Below, piece by piece: positions 40,325 to 49,424 of a stretch of 64,000 nucleotides of DNA. The position numbers were made by a program, and so were the translations under genes. The stretch comes from Chthoniobacterales bacterium. Lineage in GTDB: Bacteria; Verrucomicrobiota; Verrucomicrobiia; Chthoniobacterales; JAATET01. The notes beneath the pieces were generated by a model. It saw only the letters and a list, made by a program, of their open reading frames with translations, was not told the DNA's origin and did not search any database. Every line of letters begins with the position of its first letter. Positions within the stretch are counted from its first letter, which is position 1. The stretch is taken from contig JAATET010000103.1 in assembly GCA_015655545.1 (NCBI GenBank), positions 1 through 64,000 of the forward strand. The letters run 5' to 3'.

Positions 40325-41395
40325 TCAAATCTCCACGCGGAACATCTCGCCGCTTTTCACATCGAGAGCGAAGGCCGCGAGCAGCTCCGCGATCGCGTCG
40401 AGATCGGAGAGCTGGATGACCTCGACCGGCGAATGCATGTAACGGTTCGGGAGGCCGATCGAGATGGTCGGAATGCCGCCGCGCTGGAGAAAAATCGCGT
40501 CCGCATCGGTGCCGGTGCGGCGAGGATTGATCTCGGTCTGGAGCGGAATGCCGGCTTTTTGAGCGACGGCGAGCAGGCGCTGATTCACGACCGGATGATT
40601 CGAGCTGCCGACGGACAAAACCGGCCCCTTGCCGAGGCGGATGTCGCCGTGCTTCGGCTTCGATGCCTGCGGGGTGTCGGTGGAATGCGTGACATCGATG
40701 ACGATCGCCACATCGGGCCGCACGCGATAGGCGGCCATCGTCGCGCCGTAGAGTCCGTTTTCTTCCTGAATCGTCGAAGCGGCCACCACGCCCGCCTGTA
40801 AATCTTCGCGTCGGGCGGCGATCCGGCGCAGCGCCTCGGCGGCGGCCCAGGTGCCGATACGATTGTCGCAGCCCCGGGCGGCAATCCGATCGCCAAGCAA
40901 GGGGTGAACGCCCGCCGCGTAGGTGACCGCGTCGCCCACGCCCACGACTTCCTCCGCTTCCTTCCGCGAGCGGGCGCCGATATCGATGACCATGTCTTCG
41001 ATGTCCGGCACTTTTTTCCGGTCGTCCGCCTTCTGCAGATGAATCGCGAGCTGCCCCGTGACGCCTTGCACGGGACCGCCCCGTCCATGGACGATCACGC
41101 GCTGGCCGCGGATCAAGGCGGGGTCCACGCCGCCGATGCCCTTGAAATAGATGAACCCGTCGTCATTGATGTAGCCGACCATGAAGCCGAGCTCGTCGGC
41201 GTGGCCGGCGATCAGAATTTTCGGCGCGCCCGGAGAGTTGAGGGCGGCAAAGGCATTGCCGTAGCTGTCGGACTCGAAGGTGTCGGCGATCGGTCGCACG
41301 TAGTCCGCCCAAACCCGCTGCCCCGGAGCCTCGAATCCCGAGGGCGAGGGAGTTTCCAACAGGCGGGTGAGAAAATCGCGGGCGGTATCATTCAT
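40325..41395 (-). CDS. M42-family aminopeptidase
   Basis: From ATG 41395 the product is 356 residues. M42/FrvX hallmarks are ETPSPSGFEAPGQRVW, the zinc ligand His in IAGHADELGFMV, the bridging Asp in AARGCDNRIG, the catalytic Glu pair in STIQEENGLYG, the ligand Asp in IVIDVTHSTDTP and the final His in NRYMHSPVEV. These enzymes form dodecameric particles that trim peptides from the N-terminus, using Co or Zn. The upstream in-frame ORF extension has no homology. It is divergent from ppk. Confidence 0.9.
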   Translation of the reverse strand: MNDTARDFLTRLLETPSPSGFEAPGQRVWADYVRPIADTFESDSYGNAFAALNSPGAPKILIAGHADELGFMVGYINDDGFIYFKGIGGVDPALIRGQRVIVHGRGGPVQGVTGQLAIHLQKADDRKKVPDIEDMVIDIGARSRKEAEEVVGVGDAVTYAAGVHPLLGDRIAARGCDNRIGTWAAAEALRRIAARREDLQAGVVAASTIQEENGLYGATMAAYRVRPDVAIVIDVTHSTDTPQASKPKHGDIRLGKGPVLSVGSSNHPVVNQRLLAVAQKAGIPLQTEINPRRTGTDADAIFLQRGGIPTISIGLPNRYMHSPVEVIQLSDLDAIAELLAAFALDVKSGEMFRVEI

Positions 41396-41553
41396 CCCGG
41401 CGAACATCCCAGCATCGTGGCGGATGCTGCAATCCGAAATCCGTTTGCAGGCATCGCGGGGCTCGCTTAACCTCTCGCCTTCACCTCGCAACAAGATCGT
41501 AGCCGGGCGCGGCTTAACGCGGCGCCGAGGAAGGAAACAGGACGGCGGTAGCA

Positions 41554-43635
41554 ATGAATTTTCGAGACCCTGAGTATTTTAACAATCGCGAGTTGAGCTG
41601 GCTCGAGTTCAACCAAAGGGTGCTCGACCAGGCGTTCGACGAGACGAATCCCCTGCTCGAACGCCTGAAGTTTCTCTGCATCGTCAGCTCGAATCTGGAC
41701 GAGTTTTTCGAGGTGCGCGTCGCGGGCCTCAAGCAGCAGAAGCAGACCCTCACTCACGAGACCGGTCCGGACGGCATTCCGGCGAGCGAGGCTTTGGCCC
41801 GCATCTCGGAACGCGTGCGCAAGCTCGTGGACGATCAATATGCCTGCTGGCGCGTGCATCTTCGCCCGCAGCTCGAGGCGCAGCGCATCACCTTCCATCC
41901 CTACGAGACATTGCCGGCAGGCCCCCGCGCGCATTTCGACGAGTTTTTCGACAAGCAGGTCTACCCCGTGCTCACGCCGCTCGCGATCGATCCCGTGCAC
42001 CCGTTTCCGCAGCTCCTGAACAAGAGCCTCAACGTCATCGTCGAACTCGAGGGCGAGGATCTCGAGACCGATATCGCGATCGTGCAGGTGCCGCGCATTC
42101 TGCCGCGCGTCGTCCCGTATCCCGAACGCCAGCCCGGAGGTGAGGATTATGTTTTTCTCGGAGGCATCATCCAGGCCCACGTCGAGAGATTGTTCAAGGG
42201 CGTGACCGTCAAAGGCGCCCACCTCTTCCGGGTCACGCGTAACAGCAACCTCTATTTCGACGAGGAGGAGGTGCAAAATCTCCTCCACGCTATCGAGGCG
42301 GAGCTCCGGCGCGTGAACCGCGGCGCCGCCGTGCGGCTCGAGGTCCAGCATCATTGCCCGAAGCACGTCGTGAAGCGGCTCACCGAGCTCTTCAACCTCA
42401 CGGAGGAGGATGTCTTCCGCATCGACGGCCCGCTCAATCTCACGCGTCTCATGCCGCTCGCCTTGCAAATCGACCGGCCCGACCTGCGCTACAAGCGATT
42501 TTCGCCGAATACGGTCGTCTCGCTCGATGAAGGCACGGATTTATTCTACCACATCCGCAAAGGCGACATTCTGCTGCATCATCCCTACGACAATTTCCAG
42601 ACCGTCGTCGATTTTCTCGCCCTTGCCGCGGAGGACCCGCTCGTGCTGGCGATCAAGCAGACGCTCTACCGCACGAGCTCGGATTCCCCGATCGTGCAAT
42701 CGCTCATCGAGGCTGCCCGCAACGGCAAGCAGGTGACCGTCGTCATCGAGCTGAAAGCGCGCTTCGACGAGGCGGCGAACATCAAATGGGCGCGCGCCAT
42801 GCGCGAGGCCGGCGTCGATGTCGTCTATGGCGTGACCGGCCTCAAAACGCATGCGAAGGCCTCGCTCGTCGTCCGCAACGAGGGCGACCGGGGCATCCGC
42901 CGCTACGCGCACCTCGGCACCGGCAACTATCATCCCTCCACCGCGCGCATTTATACCGACCTCGGCCTGTTCACGTGCCGCGAGGAAGTCACCACCGACC
43001 TCGCCGAGCTGTTCAACCTGCTCACCGGCATCTCGAAATTCACGCCGATGAACGAGCTGCTCGTCGCGCCGTTCAACCTGCACGCGAAATTCATCGAGCT
43101 CATCGACCAGGAGGCGCGCAACGCCCTCGCCGGAAAGCCCGCGGCGATCTACGCGAAGATGAACGCGCTCATCGAGGAAGGCGTGATCGAGGCGCTCTAC
43201 CGGGCCTCGGCAGCCGGCGTGAAAGTGCGGCTGATGGTGCGCGGCATGTGCGCGCTGCGGGCGGGCGTGAAAGGCGTGAGCGAGAACATCGAGGTGCGCA
43301 GCATCGTCGGGCGTTTTCTCGAGCACAGCCGGATTTATCGATTCGAGAACGCGGGCAAGCCGAAGATCTATCTCGGCAGCGCGGACTGGATGCAGCGGAA
43401 TCTCTTCCGCCGTGTCGAGACGGTCTTTCCGGTCATCGCGCCGGGAATGTTTGCCCACGTCGAAGAGATCCTGGAGTGGTTCTGGAAGGACAATGTCAAG
43501 GCACGCACGATGCGTCCCGACGGCACCTACGTGCCGCTCCGGACCACGGAATCGCCCTTCGACGCGCAGGCGGAGTTTCTGGAAGACTCCCAGCGCCGCC
43601 GCATGGCGCGCCTCAAGGCTGTTGCGCAGGCCTAG
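41554..43635 (+). CDS. ppk1: Polyphosphate kinase 1
   Basis: A 693-residue PPK1, close to the usual length. All four domains are present: the N-terminal YFNNRELSWLEFNQRVLDQA, the middle head domain, and the two catalytic halves with VTGLKTHAKASLVVRNEG carrying the phosphorylated His (H433) and RRYAHLGTGNYHPSTARIYT. It reversibly moves the terminal phosphate of ATP to polyphosphate. GTP/regulator genes are not adjacent; the chitosanase follows 22 nt after the stop. Confidence 0.97.
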   Translation: MNFRDPEYFNNRELSWLEFNQRVLDQAFDETNPLLERLKFLCIVSSNLDEFFEVRVAGLKQQKQTLTHETGPDGIPASEALARISERVRKLVDDQYACWRVHLRPQLEAQRITFHPYETLPAGPRAHFDEFFDKQVYPVLTPLAIDPVHPFPQLLNKSLNVIVELEGEDLETDIAIVQVPRILPRVVPYPERQPGGEDYVFLGGIIQAHVERLFKGVTVKGAHLFRVTRNSNLYFDEEEVQNLLHAIEAELRRVNRGAAVRLEVQHHCPKHVVKRLTELFNLTEEDVFRIDGPLNLTRLMPLALQIDRPDLRYKRFSPNTVVSLDEGTDLFYHIRKGDILLHHPYDNFQTVVDFLALAAEDPLVLAIKQTLYRTSSDSPIVQSLIEAARNGKQVTVVIELKARFDEAANIKWARAMREAGVDVVYGVTGLKTHAKASLVVRNEGDRGIRRYAHLGTGNYHPSTARIYTDLGLFTCREEVTTDLAELFNLLTGISKFTPMNELLVAPFNLHAKFIELIDQEARNALAGKPAAIYAKMNALIEEGVIEALYRASAAGVKVRLMVRGMCALRAGVKGVSENIEVRSIVGRFLEHSRIYRFENAGKPKIYLGSADWMQRNLFRRVETVFPVIAPGMFAHVEEILEWFWKDNVKARTMRPDGTYVPLRTTESPFDAQAEFLEDSQRRRMARLKAVAQA

Positions 43636-43657
43636 GCTTTATCGAGCAAGCTTTCCG

Positions 43658-44419
43658 ATGCCGAAGACTCTTCTCGCCGCCGTTGCCATGCTCGCTCTCG
43701 CGGCGAATGGCATCGCGGGTGGACCGAAGAGCACGATCCAGAAACTGACGTCGATCTTCGAGAACAGCACGCCGGATTTCCAATACACGTTCGTGTCGAA
43801 TATCGGCGACGGTCGCGGCTACACCTTCGGCTTCGTCGGATTCACCAGCGGCACCTATTCCGGCACGATGTTCCTCAAGGAATATCAACGCCTGCGACCG
43901 AACAATCCGATCGTCGGCTTCCTGCCGGCTTTCAGGCGCATCGACGCGGGGCCGCACGACAGCGCGGGGCGCAATCCCGATACGACCGGGCTCGAAGCTT
44001 TTCCTGCCGCATTCCAATCCTGCGGAGGCGACCCGGCCTTCGCGCGCGCGCAGCATCAGCTGGTGAACAAGCTCTCGTGGAATCCCGCGCAGGCGCTCGC
44101 GAGAAAGATCGGCGCCCGCTACCCAATCACCCGCGGGCAGCTCTACGACGCCTACGTGAACCACGGCGAGGACGGCATCAACAGCCTGCTCCGCAAAACC
44201 AGCCGCCGCTGTGGGGGAACGCCGCGCGACGGCGTCCGCGAGAAACGGTGGCTCAGAACCTTCCTGCGCGTGCGGCTTGCCGTGCTGAGCGCGGACTCGA
44301 CATGGGTGCACGCCATCGACCGCATCGCGGTCTACCAGACGCTGCTGCGATCGCGAAATCTCCGGCTTCGCCTTCCGCTCGAGGTCGATTGCTACGGCAA
44401 TCATTTTCGACTCGAGTAG
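43658..44419 (+). CDS. Secreted GH46 chitosanase
   Basis: A 253-residue protein with a signal peptide (about 20 residues). The GH46 pattern is clear: LTSIFENSTPDFQYTFVSNI then GDGRGYTFGFVGFTSGTYSG, where E35 and D51 match the catalytic pair of Streptomyces N174 chitosanase. A later block QLYDAYVNHGEDGINSLLRK matches the second lobe. It should hydrolyse chitosan (partly deacetylated chitin). It sits just downstream of ppk1 but seems unrelated to polyphosphate metabolism. Confidence 0.88.
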   Translation: MPKTLLAAVAMLALAANGIAGGPKSTIQKLTSIFENSTPDFQYTFVSNIGDGRGYTFGFVGFTSGTYSGTMFLKEYQRLRPNNPIVGFLPAFRRIDAGPHDSAGRNPDTTGLEAFPAAFQSCGGDPAFARAQHQLVNKLSWNPAQALARKIGARYPITRGQLYDAYVNHGEDGINSLLRKTSRRCGGTPRDGVREKRWLRTFLRVRLAVLSADSTWVHAIDRIAVYQTLLRSRNLRLRLPLEVDCYGNHFRLE

Positions 44420-44534
44420 CTGCGGCATTCGCGGCCTCGCAGCTGGCCTTCCGCTCGTGCGGGGATTCGGTCGATACATCGCAGTCTCGTTTCCGAAGCT
44501 TTATGGTCGGCCCCGCGGATGATAAGACTTTTTC

Positions 44535-45110
44535 ATGTCCATGGAACAAGCTCGCCAGCTGATCGATCGCGCCCATTCGGCGGACCCGAATCGCGCCGCC
44601 GACGGCGCATCCGCCGAGCTCGTTTACGCCGATCGCATGGAGCGGTGGGTCGGCAGGCTGATTCCGGACGCCCAGCCACTGCTGCTGCTGGCTGCCCGCT
44701 GCCAGCATCTCGAGCGATGGACCGTGCCGCGGGCGACGTTTCCCGAAGGCAGGCCGGGCTACTTCGCGTGGCGAAAAAGTCTTTACCGCCAACAAGCCGA
44801 CCGCGCCCGCCAGCTGCTGCTGGAAGCCGGAGTTTCGGTCCACGAAGCGGACGAAGTGGCGACATGGGTTTCCAAAACGGGACTCATTACAAATCCCGGC
44901 ACCCAGGCGCTCGAAGACGCCGCGTGTCTCGTTTTTTTGGAAACCGAAATCGGCCACTTCGCCGAGCAGCACGCCGATTACCCGCGTGAAAAATTCATCG
45001 GCATTCTGCAAAAAACCTGGCGCAAGATGAGTCCCGCCGCCCAGCGGGCCGCGCTCGCGCTCGACCTTCCCCCGGCGATCGCCGGGCTCGTGCGCGAGGC
45101 CGTCGGCTAA
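44535..45110 (+). CDS. DUF4202-family protein
   Basis: A 191-residue cytosolic protein that matches DUF4202 by its conserved His/Arg block: LVYADRMERWVGRLIPDAQP, LLLAARCQHLERWTVPRATF, GRPGYFAWRKSLYRQQADRA and EDAACLVFLETEIGHFAEQH. The pattern of His and Asp recalls HD-domain-like metal sites, but the reaction is not known. Its stop overlaps the end of the convergent MFS gene by 4 bp. Confidence 0.8.
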   Translation: MSMEQARQLIDRAHSADPNRAADGASAELVYADRMERWVGRLIPDAQPLLLLAARCQHLERWTVPRATFPEGRPGYFAWRKSLYRQQADRARQLLLEAGVSVHEADEVATWVSKTGLITNPGTQALEDAACLVFLETEIGHFAEQHADYPREKFIGILQKTWRKMSPAAQRAALALDLPPAIAGLVREAVG

Positions 45111-46585
45111 AGCGGAACAGCCGCGTCGAGCTTTTCGAGATTGATTCCCTTGGTCTCGATGCCGAAGCGCCACGTGATCAACGCGCCAACGAGCGATGCC
45201 GTCACCAGCAGATAGAGCAAGGGAGCCGTGCCGATTTCCTTAAGCAATATCGGAAAGAAAAATGCCGTAAACACCGCGCCGATCTTCGCGAACGAGGCGG
45301 CGAAGCCCGCGCCCATGCCGCGGATGTGGGTCGGAAAAACCTCCCCGGCGATAAGGTAAGTCATCGCGTTCGGCCCGAGATTCGTCATGAAATTGAAAAG
45401 CATGAATCCGCAAAAAATGAAGGACAGCCTCGCTGTGCCATCGAAGTAAGAAGACAGCGCGGCGAGCAGAAGTCCCGCCGCGCAGCCAATGAAACCCAGG
45501 ATCTGCAGGCGAATGCGTCCTGCCCGATCGGCCAGCAGCACGGCGCCGACAATGCCGACGATAAGCAGCATGTCGAGGAATGCCGCCCCCTTCGCTGCGA
45601 CCATGTCGCCGTAAATGACCTCCGCGAAATTACGCGGGGCCATTCCGTTGCCGCCGCCGATCGTCGCGGTGAGGATGGTCGGCGTGAAAATTCCGATGCC
45701 GTAGGTGGATAAATCCTGCAGAAACCACGGCACGGACGCGAGGATGGTGGCCCTGAGATGCTTTTTCTGGAAGAGCTTCGCGTAGCTGGGCTGGCGATCG
45801 GCGAAGGATATCCCGCTCGCGGCATCCGGATCGCTGAGCTTGATATGCTTCGGGTGCGCGGGCTTTCGATGAAGAAGCTTCGCGATCTCCGCTTCCGCCT
45901 CCGGAATGCGACCACAGGCCACCAGCCAATGCGCGCTTTGCGGGATAAACAGCCGGCCCAGCACGACGAGGGTGGCGGGGACAATCGCCATCGCATACAT
46001 GAGCCGCCAGTCCATGATCGCCGGTTCCGCCTTGAGGATGATAAAGCCCATCACCGTGCCCACCAGCGCGCCGACGGCCTGAAAACCAAAGGCCGCGAGC
46101 ACCAGGCGCCCGCGGTAGCTGCTCGGAATGTTTTCCGAGATCACCAGGTGCGCGGTCGGATAATCGCAGCCGAGCGCGAGGCCGAGTCCGAACAGCCCGA
46201 TGATCAGCCAGAGGAAGCTGCCGCTGAACGTGACCAGAATCAGAAACGCGACGAAGAGCGCCATCTCGAGCACGAACATCTGCTTGCGGCCGATCCGATC
46301 CGCCAGTCCGCCCAGCGCCGTCGCACCGATCAAAATGCCAAAAAGCGTGGCCGCACCCACCATGCCTTTTTCCGTTTCCGTGAGCTTGAACTCCATCACG
46401 ATAAGCGGCAGCGCGACGCCGGTCATGAAGACGACCAGGCCTTCAAAAAATTTCCCGGCCGTGGCCAGCATCCAGATGCGCCATTGCATACGCGTCATCG
46501 GCGCGTCCGCGACCATGGTGCCGTCCGACCAGTTCGGCGTTTCGTCGATGTATTCCTGAACGGTTTTTGGAAGATATTCGCTCAT
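45107..46585 (-). CDS. MFS transporter (metabolite:H+ symporter type)
   Basis: From ATG 46585 the product is 492 residues with 12 predicted membrane spans. MFS motifs are GGLADRIGRKQMFVLEM between spans 2 and 3, a long cytosolic loop in the centre (about 225-285) and VLLADRAGRIRLQ between spans 8 and 9. The start region (TVQEYIDETPNW) and C-terminal FGIETKGINLEKLD resemble sugar, organic-acid or phosphate symporters. The substrate cannot be told. It is divergent from the sigma factor gene. Confidence 0.85.
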   Translation of the reverse strand: MSEYLPKTVQEYIDETPNWSDGTMVADAPMTRMQWRIWMLATAGKFFEGLVVFMTGVALPLIVMEFKLTETEKGMVGAATLFGILIGATALGGLADRIGRKQMFVLEMALFVAFLILVTFSGSFLWLIIGLFGLGLALGCDYPTAHLVISENIPSSYRGRLVLAAFGFQAVGALVGTVMGFIILKAEPAIMDWRLMYAMAIVPATLVVLGRLFIPQSAHWLVACGRIPEAEAEIAKLLHRKPAHPKHIKLSDPDAASGISFADRQPSYAKLFQKKHLRATILASVPWFLQDLSTYGIGIFTPTILTATIGGGNGMAPRNFAEVIYGDMVAAKGAAFLDMLLIVGIVGAVLLADRAGRIRLQILGFIGCAAGLLLAALSSYFDGTARLSFIFCGFMLFNFMTNLGPNAMTYLIAGEVFPTHIRGMGAGFAASFAKIGAVFTAFFFPILLKEIGTAPLLYLLVTASLVGALITWRFGIETKGINLEKLDAAVPL

Positions 46586-46950
46586 GCGCGACGGACGGGC
46601 CCGAAGGTGGCCGCAGACTTGTCCGCATTGCGCCTGCTGCGTCAACTTCGATTTTGTTTCGAATGCGCCGTTTTATTTCTTCCGAAAAACGTCCCGCGGC
46701 GCCCTCTCGCCGCGGATTTTAGCTCGACGTTGTCCGGGGCCCGCACGGCTGAGCCCGGGATTTTTCCATCCGCGCACCCTCTGTGCCGCGAACCTCTTAT
46801 GGATAAAGGCCCAAAAAACATTTGCGGAACTTTTGAACAAGGGAGGGGTTGCTCTGTCAGATGATTAACAACGTTAAATAGCGCGACGGAACCAAAAAAC
46901 TCCGCCCGCGTCTAAATTCAAGGAGGGGCTCAGCAAGCACCCAAAAACAA
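46586..46950. other. 365-bp intergenic region between divergent genes
   Basis: The region separates the MFS and sigma factor genes. TTGCTC (46849-46854) with TTAAAT (46874-46879), 19 bp apart, is a weak promoter candidate for the sigma gene. A strong AGGAGGGG (46921-46928) lies 22 nt from the ATG, too far for a normal ribosome site. No RNA gene or ORF of substance was seen. Confidence 0.35.
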
Positions 46951-47796
46951 ATGGCAATCGAAGACACCGACACAGGATTCCAACTCTACTTGCGCGAGAT
47001 CGCGCGGTTCCCGCTGCTCACCCCCGCGGAAGAAGTGAAGCTCGCCCGCAAAATAAAACGCGGCGATGCGAATGCTCGCGCCCACATGGTGCGCGCCAAT
47101 CTTCGCCTCGTGGTCAAAATTGCCCGCGACTATCAAGGCCTCGGCCTGCCGCTGCTCGACCTGATTTCCGAAGGCAACATCGGCCTGATGAAGGCCGTGG
47201 AACGCTTCGACCCCAAAAAGGGCGGCAAACTCAGCACCTATGCCGCGTGGTGGATCAAGCAGTCCATCAAACGTTCGCTCGCCAACCAGAGCAAGACGAT
47301 CCGCCTGCCCGTTCATCTCGTGGACAAGATCTCGAAAATCCGCCGCGTCGCCGCGCAAATGAGCGAAGAACTCGGACGCGAACCCACCGATGACGAGCTG
47401 GCCGAGGAAATCGGCATGCTCGCCTCCAAGGTGAGCCAGCTGAAGACAGCCGCCATACGCCCGGCTTCCCTCGATGCGCCGATCGGCGAAGACGATTCCA
47501 CGGAATTCGGCGAAATCGTCGGCGATGCCGAAGCGCAGGATCCGTTCGAGCTGCTGCGCGACAAGGATCTTCGCGACGAAGTTGGCGATTTGCTCGACGT
47601 GCTTGATGATCGCGAACGCAAAATCATCAACTCCCGCTTCGGGCTCGACGGCGCCAAGCCCAAGACACTCGAAGAAGTCGGCGAAAAATTCGGGGTGACG
47701 CGCGAACGCATCCGCCAGCTGCAAAATATCGCGCTGCATAAAATGCGGCGCGCCCTCAGCAAAAAGGAAAAGCCACGGCCCGAAGCCTTGGTCTGA
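46951..47796 (+). CDS. Sigma-70 family RNA polymerase sigma factor (RpoD/SigA-like, short)
   Basis: A 281-residue sigma factor. Region 1.2 is YLREIARFPLLTPAEE; region 2 has LRLVVKIARDYQGLGLPLLD and ERFDPKKGGKLSTYAAWWIK with IKRSLANQSKTIRL; region 4 has LEEVGEKFGVTRERIRQLQ. Region 1.1 and the non-conserved insert of the housekeeping sigma are missing, so this is probably a group 2 (RpoS-like or alternative) sigma, although a compact primary sigma cannot be ruled out. A clear terminator follows at 47847. Confidence 0.9.
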   Translation: MAIEDTDTGFQLYLREIARFPLLTPAEEVKLARKIKRGDANARAHMVRANLRLVVKIARDYQGLGLPLLDLISEGNIGLMKAVERFDPKKGGKLSTYAAWWIKQSIKRSLANQSKTIRLPVHLVDKISKIRRVAAQMSEELGREPTDDELAEEIGMLASKVSQLKTAAIRPASLDAPIGEDDSTEFGEIVGDAEAQDPFELLRDKDLRDEVGDLLDVLDDRERKIINSRFGLDGAKPKTLEEVGEKFGVTRERIRQLQNIALHKMRRALSKKEKPRPEALV

Positions 47797-47846
47797 TCGT
47801 TCCGCACTCGCCGACGCGTCGAGTCGCCGGTGGCAAAATTCGAAAG

Positions 47847-47884
47847 AGCCGGATGTGTCGTGGGGGGACGTCCGGCTTTTTCTT
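47847..47884 (+). terminator. Rho-independent terminator of the sigma factor gene
   Basis: AGCCGGATGT (47847-47856) and ACGTCCGGCT (47868-47877) form a 10-bp stem with one T-G wobble, followed by TTTTTCTT. It lies 51 bp after the sigma stop. Confidence 0.8.
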
Positions 47885-47889
47885 GCCCG

Positions 47890-47964
47890 CTACTGACGGA
47901 TCATCAGCAAAATTCCCGTCGTGACGAGGACGGGGCCGGCCCACTGTCTCGCGTTGAGCGTAGT
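47890..47964 (-). pseudogene. C-terminal remnant of a DMT/EamA-type transporter
   Basis: On the minus strand, directly behind the stop codon of the beta-CASP gene and in the same frame, 24 codons read TTLNARQWAGPVLVTTGILL and then a short polar end before a TAG stop. This is the typical last helix of an EamA/DMT permease (LNxRQWxGxxLIxxGI). Nothing else of the permease is present. It looks like the tail of a deleted gene. Confidence 0.5.
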
Positions 47965-49338
47965 CTAGAGGGTGATTGTGCAACCGGGATCGGGCACCAC
48001 GACTTCCGTGTCCGGAAGCTGCGCCGCCAATTCCTTTCGGAACCAGGCAATCGCCGGCGGGTCGCCATGCACGAGGACGATTTTCTTCGGGCGTAGCGAG
48101 AGGGCGTAGCGAAGCAGCGTCTCGCGCGTGGAGTGCGCGCTGAAATTGAAGGAGTCAACGTGACAGCGGCGCTCGACCGGCGGGAGGTCGGGGTCGAGCA
48201 CGATGCGATCTCCCGGCTTGGCCGCTTTCACTTTGCCCGCGGGCGACTCGGGATCCGCGTATCCCACGAAGAAAAGGCTCTGCTGCGGATCGGGCAAAAT
48301 TTTGCGCACCCAAAAATTCGACAGCGTGTTCTCGGTCATCATGCCGCTCGAGAGCGCGAAGATGCAGTGTTTGCGGGCCGGGAAGGTGTGGACCTCGTTG
48401 CCGGAGAGAACGTAGGGCGCCATTTCATGCAGCAACATCAACTCGGGAAGCGAGCGATCGTTATTCTGCGCCAGCGCGTCGTAGGCGCCGGTGATCTTCG
48501 TGCTCAGTCCGCCGATATACACCGGCGTATGCGCGAGCTCCCCGCTTTTGCGCATCTTCCAGAGCATGGTGAGCACTTCCTGCGTCTTGCCGAGAGCGAA
48601 CACGGGAATGGTCACGCTCCCGCCCCGTGCGAAGGCCGCAAGGATCGCATCCGCAAATCGCCGCTCCTCGCTTTGGCGCGTGATCTCCTCGCTCAGCGGC
48701 GCGTCGCCGCGCGTCGTCTCCATGATGAGCACGTCGACGCCTTCGGTCGGAAAATCCGCCGCACGCATGAGCGTCTGCGACTCGAAATTCACGTCTCCCG
48801 TATAAAAAATCGTGCGCCCTTCGCCGCGGATCAACACGCCCGCCGAGCCGAGAATGTGTCCGGCATTGTAAAACTCCAGCGTGGGCTCGACACCGTCGCC
48901 AGCGCCACGTTCGCCATCGAGCGTGAACGTCACTCCCACGGGCGCGGGCCGCCACATGCTCCGCGAAAACTCGATGCCGCGATGCGTGAACAGAGGGTAT
49001 TCGAGGACGTTATCGTCCTCGCGCTGCCGCATCATCACGTTCACCGAGTTGTGCAGCATGATCTCGCCGATGCGCCGCGTTCCTTCGGTGAGAAAAACCA
49101 GCGCCTGCTGCTCGGAGCGGGTAAGAACGGGCAGCGAGCCGATGTGATCCTGATGCGCGTGGGTGATGACAATGGCATTCACCGTGCCCTGCGGAATGCG
49201 CGCATAGTCCGGTGTCGCCGCGAGGCCGCGCTCCTTCGGATGCATCCCGCAATCGAGGACGATATTTCGGCCGGCAATCTGGAGAAGATAGGAATTCGCG
49301 CCGATCTCGGTGCGGCGGGTGAGGTTGACGAACTCCAT
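47965..49338 (-). CDS. Beta-CASP metallo-beta-lactamase-fold RNA/DNA hydrolase
   Basis: A 457-residue protein. The metal site is THAHQDHIG (H60, H62, D64, H65), then NAGHILGSAG, YTGDVNF (motif IV Asp) and, in the beta-CASP part, MMTENTLSNFW, SFNFSAHSTRETLL and IVLVHGD. This arrangement matches the RNA-specific MBL (CPSF/YSH1-like, RNase J-related) exonucleases of bacteria. A role in RNA processing is expected but the substrate is not known. The gene is followed by an in-frame transporter remnant after its TAG. Confidence 0.9.
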   Translation of the reverse strand: MEFVNLTRRTEIGANSYLLQIAGRNIVLDCGMHPKERGLAATPDYARIPQGTVNAIVITHAHQDHIGSLPVLTRSEQQALVFLTEGTRRIGEIMLHNSVNVMMRQREDDNVLEYPLFTHRGIEFSRSMWRPAPVGVTFTLDGERGAGDGVEPTLEFYNAGHILGSAGVLIRGEGRTIFYTGDVNFESQTLMRAADFPTEGVDVLIMETTRGDAPLSEEITRQSEERRFADAILAAFARGGSVTIPVFALGKTQEVLTMLWKMRKSGELAHTPVYIGGLSTKITGAYDALAQNNDRSLPELMLLHEMAPYVLSGNEVHTFPARKHCIFALSSGMMTENTLSNFWVRKILPDPQQSLFFVGYADPESPAGKVKAAKPGDRIVLDPDLPPVERRCHVDSFNFSAHSTRETLLRYALSLRPKKIVLVHGDPPAIAWFRKELAAQLPDTEVVVPDPGCTITL

Positions 49339-49424
49339 CGCGCGTTCATAGACGCGGCGGCCCGCCCGTCAAATGCAAATCGTGTCCGATGTGGAAACTC
49401 CGCCCCCGGCCCGATGCCGAAGTG

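Noticed and set aside
46720-46770. Terminator-like GC hairpin in the MFS/sigma intergenic region
   Set aside because: No upstream gene on the plus strand would use it, and pairing is imperfect.
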